A DNA stretch of 64,000 nucleotides, taken from the NCBI RefSeq assembly GCF_001593285.1, contig NZ_CP012529.1, positions 2,976,001-3,040,000 on the forward strand, written 5' to 3'. Both the position numbers and the translations under genes were made by a program. The stretch is from Psychrobacter sp. P2G3. Its GTDB lineage: Bacteria; Pseudomonadota; Gammaproteobacteria; Pseudomonadales; Moraxellaceae. The notes beneath the pieces are model-generated. The model had not been told where the DNA came from and did not search any database. It saw nothing but the letters and a program-made list of their open reading frames with translations. Position 1 is the stretch's first letter, and each line of letters starts with the position of its first letter. Shown piece after piece: positions 39,378 to 48,277 of this stretch.

Positions 39378-39737
39378 TACGCTCTCCTTTAATAGTTTAA
39401 AATATTTGGTTCAATATGCAAAATTCCACAAAATCATTTTTTATAGATATATTATAAAAACGCTTTTTTATAAGTTTGCTTTATTTATAAAGGTTATTCG
39501 CGTCGATCAATCTGTTTGCTAACAGATTAACCTTATCTACTACCCTATTATCGCCAGTGTATAATAGATTAACAACCGCTGACACGTATGCTTTGTATTA
39601 CAAAACGTAGTCTGTCATTATCTATCATAGACAACAATAGCGCTTACTGATTTTGTCGGCTAAATACTATGAAAGGTAAACATCAATAATGCATTTATAT
39701 GAATAATTTAACGTACAGAGTAGATTAGTAGATTTAC
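39378..39737. other. Spacer downstream of the DUF4062-like gene
   Basis: 360 bp, AT-rich. No terminator hairpin or ORF that I can support. Confidence 0.4.
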
Positions 39738-40760
39738 TTACTGTTGGTTCTCTTCAAATAGCTTTTTGGCATAGAAAGTTAGCTTCCATAATTCTTGCGA
39801 CGTTCTTGCACCTGAAGCTGTCAATTGAATCCAATTCGCAGCAATTAATAGGTTCTGTAATTTGTTTAAGTCATCTTGAGCAATTTGACAGCGCGAGACT
39901 GCATGAACATTGGGCATCTTTTTTTTGATATCTTTATCTGCCTTAACAGCGATTAAGCGATTTAGACAGCCTTGTAAACCGTGGCTGGAAAAAGCCCCAG
40001 GCATTCGTACCAGCGCATGTAACACTTGTTCCCAAGTCAGACTCGTTGTCATTCTAATATCGCTTAAGTTACCACCCTCATAAGCTTGAGCACTGTACTT
40101 CATATCGAATTTTTCTAATAGATTAATTGATTGCGTTACGTTATCCGTCACATCATCGCTTTCAGTTGGCGGGCTAATGAGATTGTCGGTAGGATTATAG
40201 GATTTACGAATTACGTCAGTAGGAGTACCCGTTTCTAGCGTAGAGCCTTGCTGAGTTAAATTACTCTGTATGAGAGGCTCTTTAATATCATCTGCTTTTA
40301 CCCAGCTTGGTCTCAGATTCCATTTAGCAGCTACATTGTTATAAGCGGTCTTGAGAAGCTCATCGATATTAGTATTGTCATCATAATAATAGACATCTTC
40401 TACTTGTTGCTCGACCAGACGGGTAAAATCATGCAGTTGACGACCCGTGTCAATATCGTGACTTTGAGATTTAATAAAAATGAGCATGGGTTTGAGCTTC
40501 GCTTTAGCACTCAAATAGCTCAGATGCATTTGGCTGACCCCTAAATTCTGTGTCGTGCCATAGCTGTCACCTACAATAACGACCGTATGATCGCAAGAGT
40601 CAATACATTGCCGCCCATATAAAGAGGCTTGCGGCAGTCTAGGCGAAATATCATAAGTTAAAAACGCGCGCGATTGAAAAAACACTGCCAAACCGTCTAA
40701 TATTAACGGCTGCTCATGGGCTACGCATATTATATGAACGTGATAGCGACGACTTTGCAA
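39738..40760 (-). CDS. Unknown protein with N-terminal DUF4062-like domain
   Basis: The N-terminal half looks like DUF4062, a Rossmann-like domain related to TIR and deoxyribosyltransferase folds: a strand HIICVAHEQPL, SCDHTVVIVGDSYGTTQ, then GVSQMHLSYLSA and KPMLIFIKS, and a final DFTRLVEQQ. A disordered Thr/Asp-rich linker (about 170-235) leads to a helical C-terminal domain (235-340) I do not recognise. I chose the TTG at 40760 with GAGG five bases upstream; a TTG at 40799 would add 13 hydrophobic residues without a good site. Function unknown; the gene is divergent-free and alone, between a 360-bp spacer and murI. Confidence 0.68.
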   Translation of the reverse strand: MQSRRYHVHIICVAHEQPLILDGLAVFFQSRAFLTYDISPRLPQASLYGRQCIDSCDHTVVIVGDSYGTTQNLGVSQMHLSYLSAKAKLKPMLIFIKSQSHDIDTGRQLHDFTRLVEQQVEDVYYYDDNTNIDELLKTAYNNVAAKWNLRPSWVKADDIKEPLIQSNLTQQGSTLETGTPTDVIRKSYNPTDNLISPPTESDDVTDNVTQSINLLEKFDMKYSAQAYEGGNLSDIRMTTSLTWEQVLHALVRMPGAFSSHGLQGCLNRLIAVKADKDIKKKMPNVHAVSRCQIAQDDLNKLQNLLIAANWIQLTASGARTSQELWKLTFYAKKLFEENQQ

Positions 40761-40964
40761 TATAACCTCTACAACGACAATGATAGTAATGACAGTCAAA
40801 AGCGCCTAAACAACTTATTTTTACAAACTTTAACCTAGCACAATCTTAGCAAAATACAGGCAGTTTGTGAGTGCTTTATGTCAATTATTCTAATAGTGAA
40901 TTATTCTGATAATGATAGTATGGTGAACTGCTATAAATTAATGTACGAAGACTCAGCCTAACAA

Positions 40965-41933
40965 TCAAAGCATATACTGGATTTGTGTTTGCACCCCTAA
41001 AAGACGCGTTATCAGCCTATCCAGCTTATCATCATGTTTAGTTGCATAAAAAATCAGTGGCGGTCTTTCGTTATTATGAGTCGTTACTGAAACCTTGGCT
41101 TGAGCTAATAGGTTTTTTTCAGCAAGCAAAGACTGTACACGTGCGGCGATGGCCTGTCCTGAGTCTACCACTTGTATGGCTAATTGCTGCGCTTTAATCT
41201 CATTAATCAAAAACTCTTTAAAAAAAGGATAATGAGTACACCCTAACACTAGGTAATCGACCCCAACATGCGCAAAACATTGTACTTGTTGTCGTAAACG
41301 TTGCGCGACCTCAGATGTCTCTGGCATTCCAGACTCTACCCACGGCACCAGCTGCGGATCAAAGTATTTGGTTACTTGAGTACCATTGGGCATCGCAATA
41401 TTAGTAATAACTTGATTGAGCAATGTTCCATCTAAAGTAGCTTTGGTAGCCAGTACTGCCACATGACCACTATTGCTAGCTATTACAGCAGGCTTGAGTG
41501 CTGGTACTAAACCAACAATAGGAAGGTTTGGATAATGGCGACGTGCCGCTTCTAGCCCATGAGCAGAAGCACTGTTACAAGCAATAACGATGAGTTTACA
41601 GCCTCTTTGGTATAGCCATTCTACTGCTACTAGTGTCAGTTTTTCAATATCTTGGCTATCACGATTGCCATACGGTACGTGCAGAGTATCAGCATAATAA
41701 ATATAACGTTCAGCAGGCAGCTGCTGTGCTAAATGCAGATAAACAGAAAGACCACCTATCCCTGAGTCAAATAGACCAATCGGTGCCGAGCTAGTTTTAC
41801 TGTTAGCTATATTCGCTGACCTGCCTTTGCTAACCAAAAGACTGTCATCAACAAAGGGTTTATTGATAAATGCTCTATCATTAGCAGAGAGTCCATACGT
41901 TATTGAAGGCGAGACGGAATCGGCAGTACTCAT
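40965..41933 (-). CDS. murI: Glutamate racemase
   Basis: The racemase core has IGLFDSGIGG (Asp56-Ser57), Cys119 in ACNSASAHG and Cys232 in LGCTHYPFF, the two catalytic cysteines. It supplies D-glutamate for peptidoglycan. The protein is 322 residues, about 50 longer than usual because of a Ser/Asn-rich N-terminal stretch; the ribosome-binding site at this ATG is poor, but no better internal start is visible. Downstream is the DUF4062-like gene, upstream DUF1285, all on the minus strand. Confidence 0.92.
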   Translation of the reverse strand: MSTADSVSPSITYGLSANDRAFINKPFVDDSLLVSKGRSANIANSKTSSAPIGLFDSGIGGLSVYLHLAQQLPAERYIYYADTLHVPYGNRDSQDIEKLTLVAVEWLYQRGCKLIVIACNSASAHGLEAARRHYPNLPIVGLVPALKPAVIASNSGHVAVLATKATLDGTLLNQVITNIAMPNGTQVTKYFDPQLVPWVESGMPETSEVAQRLRQQVQCFAHVGVDYLVLGCTHYPFFKEFLINEIKAQQLAIQVVDSGQAIAARVQSLLAEKNLLAQAKVSVTTHNNERPPLIFYATKHDDKLDRLITRLLGVQTQIQYML

Positions 41934-42118
41934 AGGATAGTACTGCCATTATGGTATATTTTATAATTGAGATATTGCCTAGTAGGCTGGATATATTGGT
42001 TCACAGTGTATTGCCATGCAATTTAGTAAAGGAGGACTATAAAACATACCTATTTTAAAACATGCTAGCGTTTAGCACACAGTTTTGTACATTAATTCAT
42101 GCTACAAAAAGTGAAGAA

Positions 42119-42820
42119 TTAGCTATCAGGCATTAATAGTTGATAAGACTTGCCACCACTTTCTAAAGTGAGTATCACTTCATCGTTCTGCTCTGTCAAC
42201 TTACCAATTTCTGTTAAGTGATAAAACGTATTACGACCGATGAGGGCCGTTAAGTCGTTACGAACAAGCATATAAGGACGCACTTGCTCTTTTGCAATAT
42301 CTTCTTGAGCTACGGTTGGCTTATAAGAGCGCAGTTCAATAGGGTGCTCGTTATCTAGACGTACCACATCACCAGTCGTGGTTGTAAACTCTAACCAGCT
42401 TACTCCATTCTCAGTGACAATGCCCACATCATTAATCAATAGCGGTACATCTTCAACTTGAATGCGCAGCTTTTGCACTGGAGTTTTTAAAAAATACTCA
42501 CAAGTACCATTACTCTCTTCTTTCCACAGAATAGTCGCAAATAGACTCACCAATGACTGACGGGTCACCAAGCCACCTTCGTGCCACCATTCGCCATTGG
42601 CCTTAATGACCAAATCCATATCAGCAACCTGCTCTGGATGCCACTCATCAAGAGGTGGTATAGAACGTCCTTGACGCGTACCGGCTGAAGACTTTAAGTA
42701 GTTACTAAGGGAATCTAAATTGCTCAAATCTTGGGTGGTTCCACTATTATTTACGTTGTCAGCTATAGAACTACTTGCTAAATTGCCAGTTTCAACACCA
42801 TCATTTATATTACTACTCAT
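42119..42820 (-). CDS. DUF1285 domain protein
   Basis: After a 60-residue Ser/Asn-rich N-terminus the protein contains the DUF1285 core (PPLDEWHPEQ, MDLVIKANGEWWHEGG, ILWKEE, EYFLKTPVQKLRIQVEDVPLLIND, LRPYMLVRNDLTALIGRNTFYHL with slight changes). The domain is of unknown function, cytoplasmic by its composition. It may be cotranscribed with murI, 185 bp downstream. Confidence 0.85.
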   Translation of the reverse strand: MSSNINDGVETGNLASSSIADNVNNSGTTQDLSNLDSLSNYLKSSAGTRQGRSIPPLDEWHPEQVADMDLVIKANGEWWHEGGLVTRQSLVSLFATILWKEESNGTCEYFLKTPVQKLRIQVEDVPLLINDVGIVTENGVSWLEFTTTTGDVVRLDNEHPIELRSYKPTVAQEDIAKEQVRPYMLVRNDLTALIGRNTFYHLTEIGKLTEQNDEVILTLESGGKSYQLLMPDS

Positions 42821-43214
42821 AGCGTTATTTCCTAATATTAGTCAGAGTTTGGCAACGACAGCATTACTATTAATTTTAGTTTCGGGTATGATAAAACGAT
42901 TAGACTTTGTATGCTCATCGTATTAGTCTTACCTTAACACCGATATCTATAAATGCGTATCGTGTTTGTAGGACTTTTCTTTTATAATGAGTAACGATTT
43001 TTTATTAAAATGATGATAGGTATGTCGTTTTAATCATCCCTTACTATGTTGTTCATTAATATGATCTCAATGACGATATTGTCGATTAATGCCGCAAAGA
43101 CAGTTTTTATCGGGCAGCCACATGTCTGAGAGGTAACCGTGTCGCAAGCCATATTATTTAATTGCGCCCCCAATGATACCCATAGACAAGCCACTATAGA
43201 GTTTAGGAGTAGGT
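42821..43214. other. Spacer between divergent DUF1285 and ETF-QO
   Basis: 394 bp with promoters expected on both sides. No gene or structured element recognised. Confidence 0.4.
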
Positions 43215-45152
43215 ATGCAAGAGCAAGATAAACAAACGCCAGTCGTTGATGCTGATATCGTCAATACTGACACGCCAGCAACTGTAGACACGACCGAACC
43301 AGATACATCGAATTCAGATATGACAAAACCAGAGTCCACAGAAGCGACTCAAGAAGTTGTTGAAAATACTCTCGCTGAAGAGATTCCAGCCGAAACTGTT
43401 GTAGCTGAAGAAGCGGTTGAAGAAGAAGCCGTCGAACACAACCCAGTTGACAAAGCACCTGCTGAAACAGCCCCTGAGCCTGCTCCAGTAGAGCCTGAAA
43501 TTGAGCGCGAATCAATGGAATTTGACGTAATTGTCGTAGGTGGCGGACCTTCTGGTCTATCAGCGGCTATTCGTTTAAAGCAGTTGGCTATCGAAGCGGG
43601 CAACGACGAGTTTATGGTATGTGTCGTCGAAAAAGGCTCTGAGTTTGGGGCGCATATTTTATCTGGTGCTGTTATTGAGCCACGCGCCTTGGATGAGTTA
43701 ATACCTGACTGGAAAGCCAAAGGCGCGCCTTTAAATGTGCCAGCGATTGAAGATCGTGTCTATATGCTTGGTTCTGCGACCAAAAGTACCAAACTTATGG
43801 ATTCAATCATCCCAGCTAGTATGCACAATGAAGGCAACTATATCGTCTCGCTAGCTAATGTCGTACGCTGGCTCGCTGAGCAGGCCGAGGAGCTAGAAGT
43901 CATGATGTTCCCAGGCTTCCCTGCTTCTGACATCTTATATAATGATGATGGCTCAGTAAAAGGCATATTGACGGGCGATATGGGCGTTGCAGCTGATGGT
44001 GAAGCCAAGTCTAGTTTTGAGCCTGGCTATGAGTTACTGGCCAAATATACTATTTTTGCTGAAGGCTGCCGTGGTCACCTTGGTAAGCGCTTAATCAGCC
44101 GATTTGGTCTTGATAAAGATTCTGACCCACAGCACTATGGTATTGGTCTAAAAGAGCTATGGGAAGTGACGCCAGATAAGCATGAGCAAGGTGTGGTCAT
44201 GCATGGCTCAGGTTGGCCATTAACTGATACTGGTTCTACTGGCGGCTGGTGGTTGTACTTTGATGAAAACAACCAAGTCAGCTTTGGTATGGTCATCGAT
44301 CTGTCCTACTCCAACCCATATATGTCACCGTTTGATGAAATGCAGCGCCTCAAACTGCATCCGCTCATTCGCAACGTTTTAGAAGGTGGTAAGCGTATCT
44401 CTTATGGGGCACGCGCTTTAACCAAAGGTGGCCTTAACTCTTTACCGAAATTCACTTTCCCAGGTGGTGTACTTGTCGGTGATGATGCTGGCTTCTTGAA
44501 TCCTGCGAAGATTAAAGGTACACATACCTCTATGAAGTCAGGCATGCTCGCTGCTGAAGCTATTTTCGAAGCATTAAAGGCCGACCGTCAGCATGATGAT
44601 GTAGTCGCCTACAGCACTATGTATAGAGAGTCATGGCTGTATCAAGATAACTATGAAGCACGTAACTTTGCTCCTGCCATGCACCGTATGGGTCAATGGA
44701 TGGGTGGGGCCTTTAACTTTATCGACCAAAATATTCTACGTGGCAAGATGCCATTGACTATTCATGATAACTTAAAGGATTACGATCAGCTAGAGCGTGC
44801 GGCCCATGCCTATCAGCCAGTTTATCCTAAGCCTGATGGTAAGCTGGTGTTTGATAAATTATCGTCAGTATTTATCTCTAACACTAACCATGCAGAGAAC
44901 CAGCCAACGCATTTAAAGTTAACGGATCCTACTGTACCTGTTTCTATTAATCTACCTTTGTATGCTGAGCCAGCGCGTTTATACTGTCCAGCTGGTGTCT
45001 ATGAAGTGGTAAAAGATGCTGAAGGCGCTAAGTTTGTCATCAATGCGCAAAACTGTGTACATTGCAAAACTTGCGATATCAAAGATCCTTCACAAAACAT
45101 CACATGGGTAACGCCAGAAGGCGGCGGCGGTCCTAACTATCCAAACATGTAA
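43215..45152 (+). CDS. etfD: Electron transfer flavoprotein-ubiquinone oxidoreductase
   Basis: The catalytic part begins with MEFDVIVVGGGPSGLSAA (FAD loop 109-114), runs through GGWWLYFDENNQVSFG and FPGGVLVGDDAGFLNP, and ends with a 4Fe-4S site: Cys591 in CPAGVYE, Cys614, Cys617 and Cys620 in NCVHCKTCDIKDP. It passes electrons from ETF to ubiquinone and so links acyl-CoA dehydrogenation (upstream of FadBA) to respiration. The first 98 residues are an acidic Glu/Ala/Thr/Val-rich extension not usual in the family. The start with TAGGAG six bases away is firm. Confidence 0.95.
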   Translation: MQEQDKQTPVVDADIVNTDTPATVDTTEPDTSNSDMTKPESTEATQEVVENTLAEEIPAETVVAEEAVEEEAVEHNPVDKAPAETAPEPAPVEPEIERESMEFDVIVVGGGPSGLSAAIRLKQLAIEAGNDEFMVCVVEKGSEFGAHILSGAVIEPRALDELIPDWKAKGAPLNVPAIEDRVYMLGSATKSTKLMDSIIPASMHNEGNYIVSLANVVRWLAEQAEELEVMMFPGFPASDILYNDDGSVKGILTGDMGVAADGEAKSSFEPGYELLAKYTIFAEGCRGHLGKRLISRFGLDKDSDPQHYGIGLKELWEVTPDKHEQGVVMHGSGWPLTDTGSTGGWWLYFDENNQVSFGMVIDLSYSNPYMSPFDEMQRLKLHPLIRNVLEGGKRISYGARALTKGGLNSLPKFTFPGGVLVGDDAGFLNPAKIKGTHTSMKSGMLAAEAIFEALKADRQHDDVVAYSTMYRESWLYQDNYEARNFAPAMHRMGQWMGGAFNFIDQNILRGKMPLTIHDNLKDYDQLERAAHAYQPVYPKPDGKLVFDKLSSVFISNTNHAENQPTHLKLTDPTVPVSINLPLYAEPARLYCPAGVYEVVKDAEGAKFVINAQNCVHCKTCDIKDPSQNITWVTPEGGGGPNYPNM

Positions 45153-45179
45153 ACCATCATTGATATAGATATAGCTTAA

Positions 45180-45218
45180 TAAAAAACCGCTCTTAATAAT
45201 AAGGGCGGTTTTTTTAAT
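45180..45218. terminator. Bidirectional terminator between ETF-QO and AGCS genes
   Basis: AAAAAACCGCTCTTA and TAAGGGCGGTTTTTTT pair with one mismatch; tracts on both sides serve the convergent genes. Confidence 0.88.
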
Positions 45219-45253
45219 GCTCATACATTCATTTGATAACTTAATGACAAAGG

Positions 45254-46750
45254 CTAATCGGTCCAAGCATCGCGATTAGCTTCGTCTTTTAACTTCACAA
45301 AGTCATCAGGATTGAATTTGATCTGATCACCCGTTTTGCCTTCTTTGACTTGACGCTCATAGTCGCGCAATATTCTTAGTGCCACAGGTGACAAAATTAG
45401 AATAGCTATTAAGTTGGTCAAGGCCATAAGACCCATTGATAAGTCAGCGAAGTTCCATATCGCTGGTAGGCTAGCAATTGCACCAACGAACACCATACCT
45501 AAGACCATGAAGCGGAATATCATAATCATCACTTTGGCATTTTTGGCGCCAGAGATGAATTCAAGATTTGACTCGCCGTAGCTATAATTGGCGATAATTG
45601 ACGTAAATGAGAAAAAGAAAATAGCAATCGCGACGAATATAACACCCAAATCACCAACATACTGAGATAGTGCCAACTGAGTCAGCTGGATACCTTCTTG
45701 CTCAACATTAGGATCGACCACGCCAGATAGGATAATGATTGACGCAGTTGCAGTACAAATTATTAACGTGTCCATAAAGACACCCAACATTTGCATAAAC
45801 CCTTGTACTGCTGGATGGTCAGGATGGCTTTTCGCAGTCGCCGCAGCGTTAGGTGCTGAACCCATACCTGCTTCGTTAGAGAACAAACCACGCTTGATAC
45901 CGTTAATCATAGCCTGAGCAATACCATAACCAATCACCCCACCTGCTGCTTGCTCAAAACCAAATGCTGACTTCACAATCAAGGCAATCGCTGCTGGGAA
46001 TTGGCTAAAGTTAGTAACGATAATAAATAGTGCTAATAAGATATACAAGATAGCCATTACTGGTACGATTTTACCCGCGATACGCGCAACCGAACGTAAG
46101 CCACCGAATACTACTGGTGCTACCAATACTACCAATACGATACCCGTCATCCACGTTGGAATACCGAAAGCTTCATTAGTTGCCTGTGCGATGGTGTTTG
46201 ACTGCACACCATTAAAAGCTAAACCGAAGGCGACTAGCAAACATAACGAGAAAAATATCGCCAGCCAGCGCTTACCTAAGCCTTTCTCAATATAATAAGC
46301 GGGTCCACCGCGATAAACATTGTCATTATGTGGTACTTTATATGCTTGCGCTAGGGTTGACTCGATGAAGCTGGTCGACATCCCGACGATCGCAGTCATC
46401 CACATCCAAAACACAGCCCCTGGCCCACCAAGATAGATAGCAATCGCTACCCCTGCCAAGTTACCAGTACCAACACGCGCTGCAAGAGACGTCATTAAGG
46501 CCTCAAAGGAGCTGATACCACCATCTTTGCGTCCTTGGTTAGAGACACGTAACAACTTCCACATGTGTCCAAAGTGTCGAAACTGAATAAAGCGTGTGGC
46601 AATAGTAAAATAAAGACCAGCACCAATTAGTACGAACATTAACAGCCCATACCAAGGGTTATTAACAATCAACCAATCATTGTTACCCCAAATTATACTA
46701 ACACCATAATTTACGATGCTATTAAACAGACCTGCTATCCCTTCACCCAT
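45254..46750 (-). CDS. AGCS family alanine/glycine:cation symporter
   Basis: About 11 membrane segments in 498 residues and the family's landmarks: GAGLYFTIATRFIQFRHF near the start, AARVGTGNLAGVAIAIYLGGPGAVFWMW and RGLFSNEAGMGSAPNAAATA. AGCS proteins (AlsT/DagA/CycA-like) take up alanine or glycine with sodium. AAGGTG precedes the ATG. No riboswitch is apparent in the upstream region. A long AT-rich spacer separates it from the divergent DUF4212 operon. Confidence 0.93.
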   Translation of the reverse strand: MGEGIAGLFNSIVNYGVSIIWGNNDWLIVNNPWYGLLMFVLIGAGLYFTIATRFIQFRHFGHMWKLLRVSNQGRKDGGISSFEALMTSLAARVGTGNLAGVAIAIYLGGPGAVFWMWMTAIVGMSTSFIESTLAQAYKVPHNDNVYRGGPAYYIEKGLGKRWLAIFFSLCLLVAFGLAFNGVQSNTIAQATNEAFGIPTWMTGIVLVVLVAPVVFGGLRSVARIAGKIVPVMAILYILLALFIIVTNFSQFPAAIALIVKSAFGFEQAAGGVIGYGIAQAMINGIKRGLFSNEAGMGSAPNAAATAKSHPDHPAVQGFMQMLGVFMDTLIICTATASIIILSGVVDPNVEQEGIQLTQLALSQYVGDLGVIFVAIAIFFFSFTSIIANYSYGESNLEFISGAKNAKVMIMIFRFMVLGMVFVGAIASLPAIWNFADLSMGLMALTNLIAILILSPVALRILRDYERQVKEGKTGDQIKFNPDDFVKLKDEANRDAWTD

Positions 46751-48013
46751 TTTTTCACCTTCATTTCATATATTAGTGATGCTTTGAATCACATCGTAAA
46801 CTTGTATTTTCTACCTACTGATTCTGTACTTATTATTTCCACACCAAAATCTATAGAGCAACTACATGAACAACCAGTAATACGAAGGTTATTTTCGATC
46901 ACTTTTCAAAGCGTCTCATATCCTTACATACACAATAACTGCACATAGCACTTCTGTATTTGTATTTTAACTTACTATGATGGTTTTAGCTCTTTTACTC
47001 TGTTCAGCCAAAAGATGATGGATCTAAACTAGAATAAGATTTCTTAGCTATTCAATGAATTTCTTTAGATTGTCAGTGTTTAAAGGCCTACTATCAATCT
47101 GTATTATATTTTTCAATTTTTTATTTATAATATAAATGGCATATAATGAATATAATCATTAATATATTTATGGAATTTTAAGACTTTTAACCTAAAACGA
47201 TAGATTGACAATCACTATCAGCGTTATTTTTGGTGTAGATTGAGTTAAATTTCTGTTAAATAAACATTTAGTTACAATAAGTAATTTAAATTTACTTATT
47301 GTTAATTACACAAATTTTGTATATATTCCTAATAAGTTTATGACTATCCAGTTTAGTACTAGGTCAACGTCTATGTTTGTTTGACTGGTATAGCCAATAT
47401 AATACCCTTATTTATTTAAGATAATTCGTATATACATATCCACTTATTGTAATAAACATTAACTGCACATACAAAATTTAATTGGCTCAAATGATTAGAT
47501 TTAATAATTAAACTTAACAATAAAAACAATATTTATCTTAGGGCAATAAACCCCTATAGAACTTAGTTTGAATTCTTATCTTTAGATATTTTAGACTTAG
47601 ATTGAAAGATTTCTTACAAATAACGTCGTCAGGAAGACGAAATAAAGAAAACAGCGGAACGTTATACCACATATACCTTCCTCTATGAATACAACCAACT
47701 TATTTATAATGTTACTCAGTATCTACAATATTAAATTTAGTACCTTACAATCTATTTTCAGTGGTATCGAGCCAGTTGCTATTATTTCTTACAAGTCTTT
47801 AGTCTTATAAAAGATAGTGTAAAACTTGCTCATGTTGTTAGTAACTTTTGATTATTGATACTAGTTGATCATTCTGTTTTAGTTGTTTATGCCGTATGGC
47901 TTTATAATTACGATATAAACAATACTGCCTTAGATGGTATACGCTAAACCAAAGTGACTTGTTAGGCTCCAATCAATAATCTTGTATTTATGTCAGGCAA
48001 AAGGAGTTGTCCT
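46751..48013. other. 1.26-kb AT-rich spacer between divergent AGCS and DUF4212/symporter genes
   Basis: The longest gene-free stretch outside the rRNA operon. It has no convincing ORF. It contains the 29-bp palindrome at 47274-47302 and several TATAAT-like words (for example around 47131-47160). It could hold long 5' leaders or an unrecognised small RNA; I cannot show one. Confidence 0.5.
47274..47302. promoter_or_regulatory. 29-bp palindrome in the AGCS-DUF4212 spacer
   Basis: Arms ACAATAAGTAA and TTACTTATTGT are perfectly complementary over 11 bp around the 7-bp centre TTTAAAT. It has the size and symmetry of a dimeric regulator's operator. It is not followed by a T-tract, so it is unlikely to be a terminator. 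Which gene it serves is unknown. Confidence 0.5.
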
Positions 48014-48274
48014 ATGGAGAACCACAACGATCCATCCGGTTATTGGCGCGCCAATATTCGTCTTATCTTAGGTAGCCTATTTATTTGGGCACTATGTTCT
48101 TATGGTTTTGCTATTCTTTTACGTCCTCTCTTAGCAGGTATCAAAATTGGTGGTACTGATTTAGGCTTTTGGTTCGCTCAACAGGGGTCTATTGGGGTAT
48201 TTATCATCTTAATTTTCTTTTACGCTTGGCGTATGAATAAGTTAGATAAACAATATGGCGTAGACGAGGAATAG
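48014..48274 (+). CDS. DUF4212 small symporter subunit
   Basis: The 86-residue protein has two membrane helices (about 17-39 and 51-75) and a short charged tail, matching DUF4212. These proteins are encoded directly before and probably act with a sodium:solute symporter. ATG 48014 has AGGAG seven bases upstream; an earlier ATG at 47990 would add eight residues without support. The symporter gene follows after three bases. Confidence 0.85.
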   Translation: MENHNDPSGYWRANIRLILGSLFIWALCSYGFAILLRPLLAGIKIGGTDLGFWFAQQGSIGVFIILIFFYAWRMNKLDKQYGVDEE

Positions 48275-48277
48275 AGC

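Noticed and set aside
46751..47000. Glycine riboswitch upstream of the AGCS symporter
   Set aside because: No conserved riboswitch helices or GGAGAG-type motifs were found on the coding strand.
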